NCBI GenBank assembly: GCA_018968865.1
Contig: JAGWZP010000020.1
Span: forward strand, 1-12,575
DNA length: 12,575 bases
From: Patescibacteria group bacterium
Lineage (GTDB): Bacteria; Patescibacteria; Paceibacteria; UBA9973; UBA2103
Direction of reading: 5' to 3'
Shown: positions 12,573 through 12,575 of the stretch, piece after piece
Numbering within the stretch: position 1 is the first letter of the stretch
Layout of the letters: each line of letters begins with the position of its first letter
Made by a program: the position numbers and the translations under genes
The notes under the pieces: model-generated
The model's database searches: none
What the model was told of the DNA's origin: nothing
The model's input: only the letters and a program-made list of their open reading frames with translations

Positions 12573-12575
12573 GGT

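Noticed and set aside
1..12575. CRISPR array, tRNA, rRNA or alternative genetic code
   Set aside because: No regularly spaced direct repeats, no recognisable tRNA or rRNA segments, and TGA acts as a stop at 5836-5838.

Overview
The window reads as a chromosomal segment of an uncultured Patescibacteria/CPR bacterium, probably a GC-rich Parcubacteria lineage. The basis is inference from content: very tight gene packing, a split transketolase, a ribulose-phosphate-3-epimerase relative with CPR-type motifs, a Hint/S74/Ig-like surface protein, a RAYT transposase, and several starts that look nearly leaderless. TGA is a stop here (ATGA overlap at 5836-5839), so the standard bacterial code fits. No rRNA, tRNA or CRISPR array was seen.

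Layout. Positions 1-959 (-): start of a secreted coiled-coil protein with a lytic-transglycosylase-like C-terminus, cut by the window edge. 997-1650 (-): ribosomal protein bL25. 1726-2718 (-): class I fructose-bisphosphate aldolase, divergent from a PfkB sugar kinase at 2752-3735 (+); their extended -10 boxes overlap. The kinase converges with a 54-residue one-helix membrane protein (3763-3927, -), and the two stop codons form the ends of one perfect 15-bp hairpin. 3931-8113 (-): a five-gene operon with 3-nt gaps or 4-8-nt overlaps, in transcription order gap, rpiB, rpe-like, transketolase N subunit, transketolase C subunit. With the aldolase and kinase this forms the lower-glycolysis and non-oxidative pentose-phosphate core. 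8114-8990: an AT-richer island holding a RAYT (Y1 REP-associated transposase) framed by direct copies of a palindrome. 8988-10895 (-): a surface protein starting with the C-terminal half of an intein-like Hint domain, followed by an S74 chaperone region and Ig-like repeats. 10899-12572 (-): a four-helix-bundle (S23/Avd-like) gene and a zinc-ribbon + PD-(D/E)XK nuclease gene, 3 nt apart.

The most striking signal is three families of short repeats that sit inside reading frames as well as between genes. Family A (core GGACATCGCAAGTCC, four copies) includes a head-to-head pair inserted in frame in the transketolase N subunit. Family B (TATCAAGG..CCTTGATA, three copies) brackets the RAYT and is also translated within it. 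Family C (35 bp, two copies, 31/35 identical) encodes ADVDGSV in both the nuclease and its neighbour. This resembles the Rickettsia palindromic elements that insert in frame in proteins, here beside a plausible RAYT mobiliser.

A second theme is promoter architecture: at seven genes a -10 box, usually of the TGnTANNNT type, lies only 6-13 nt upstream of the start codon, implying leaderless or nearly leaderless mRNAs.
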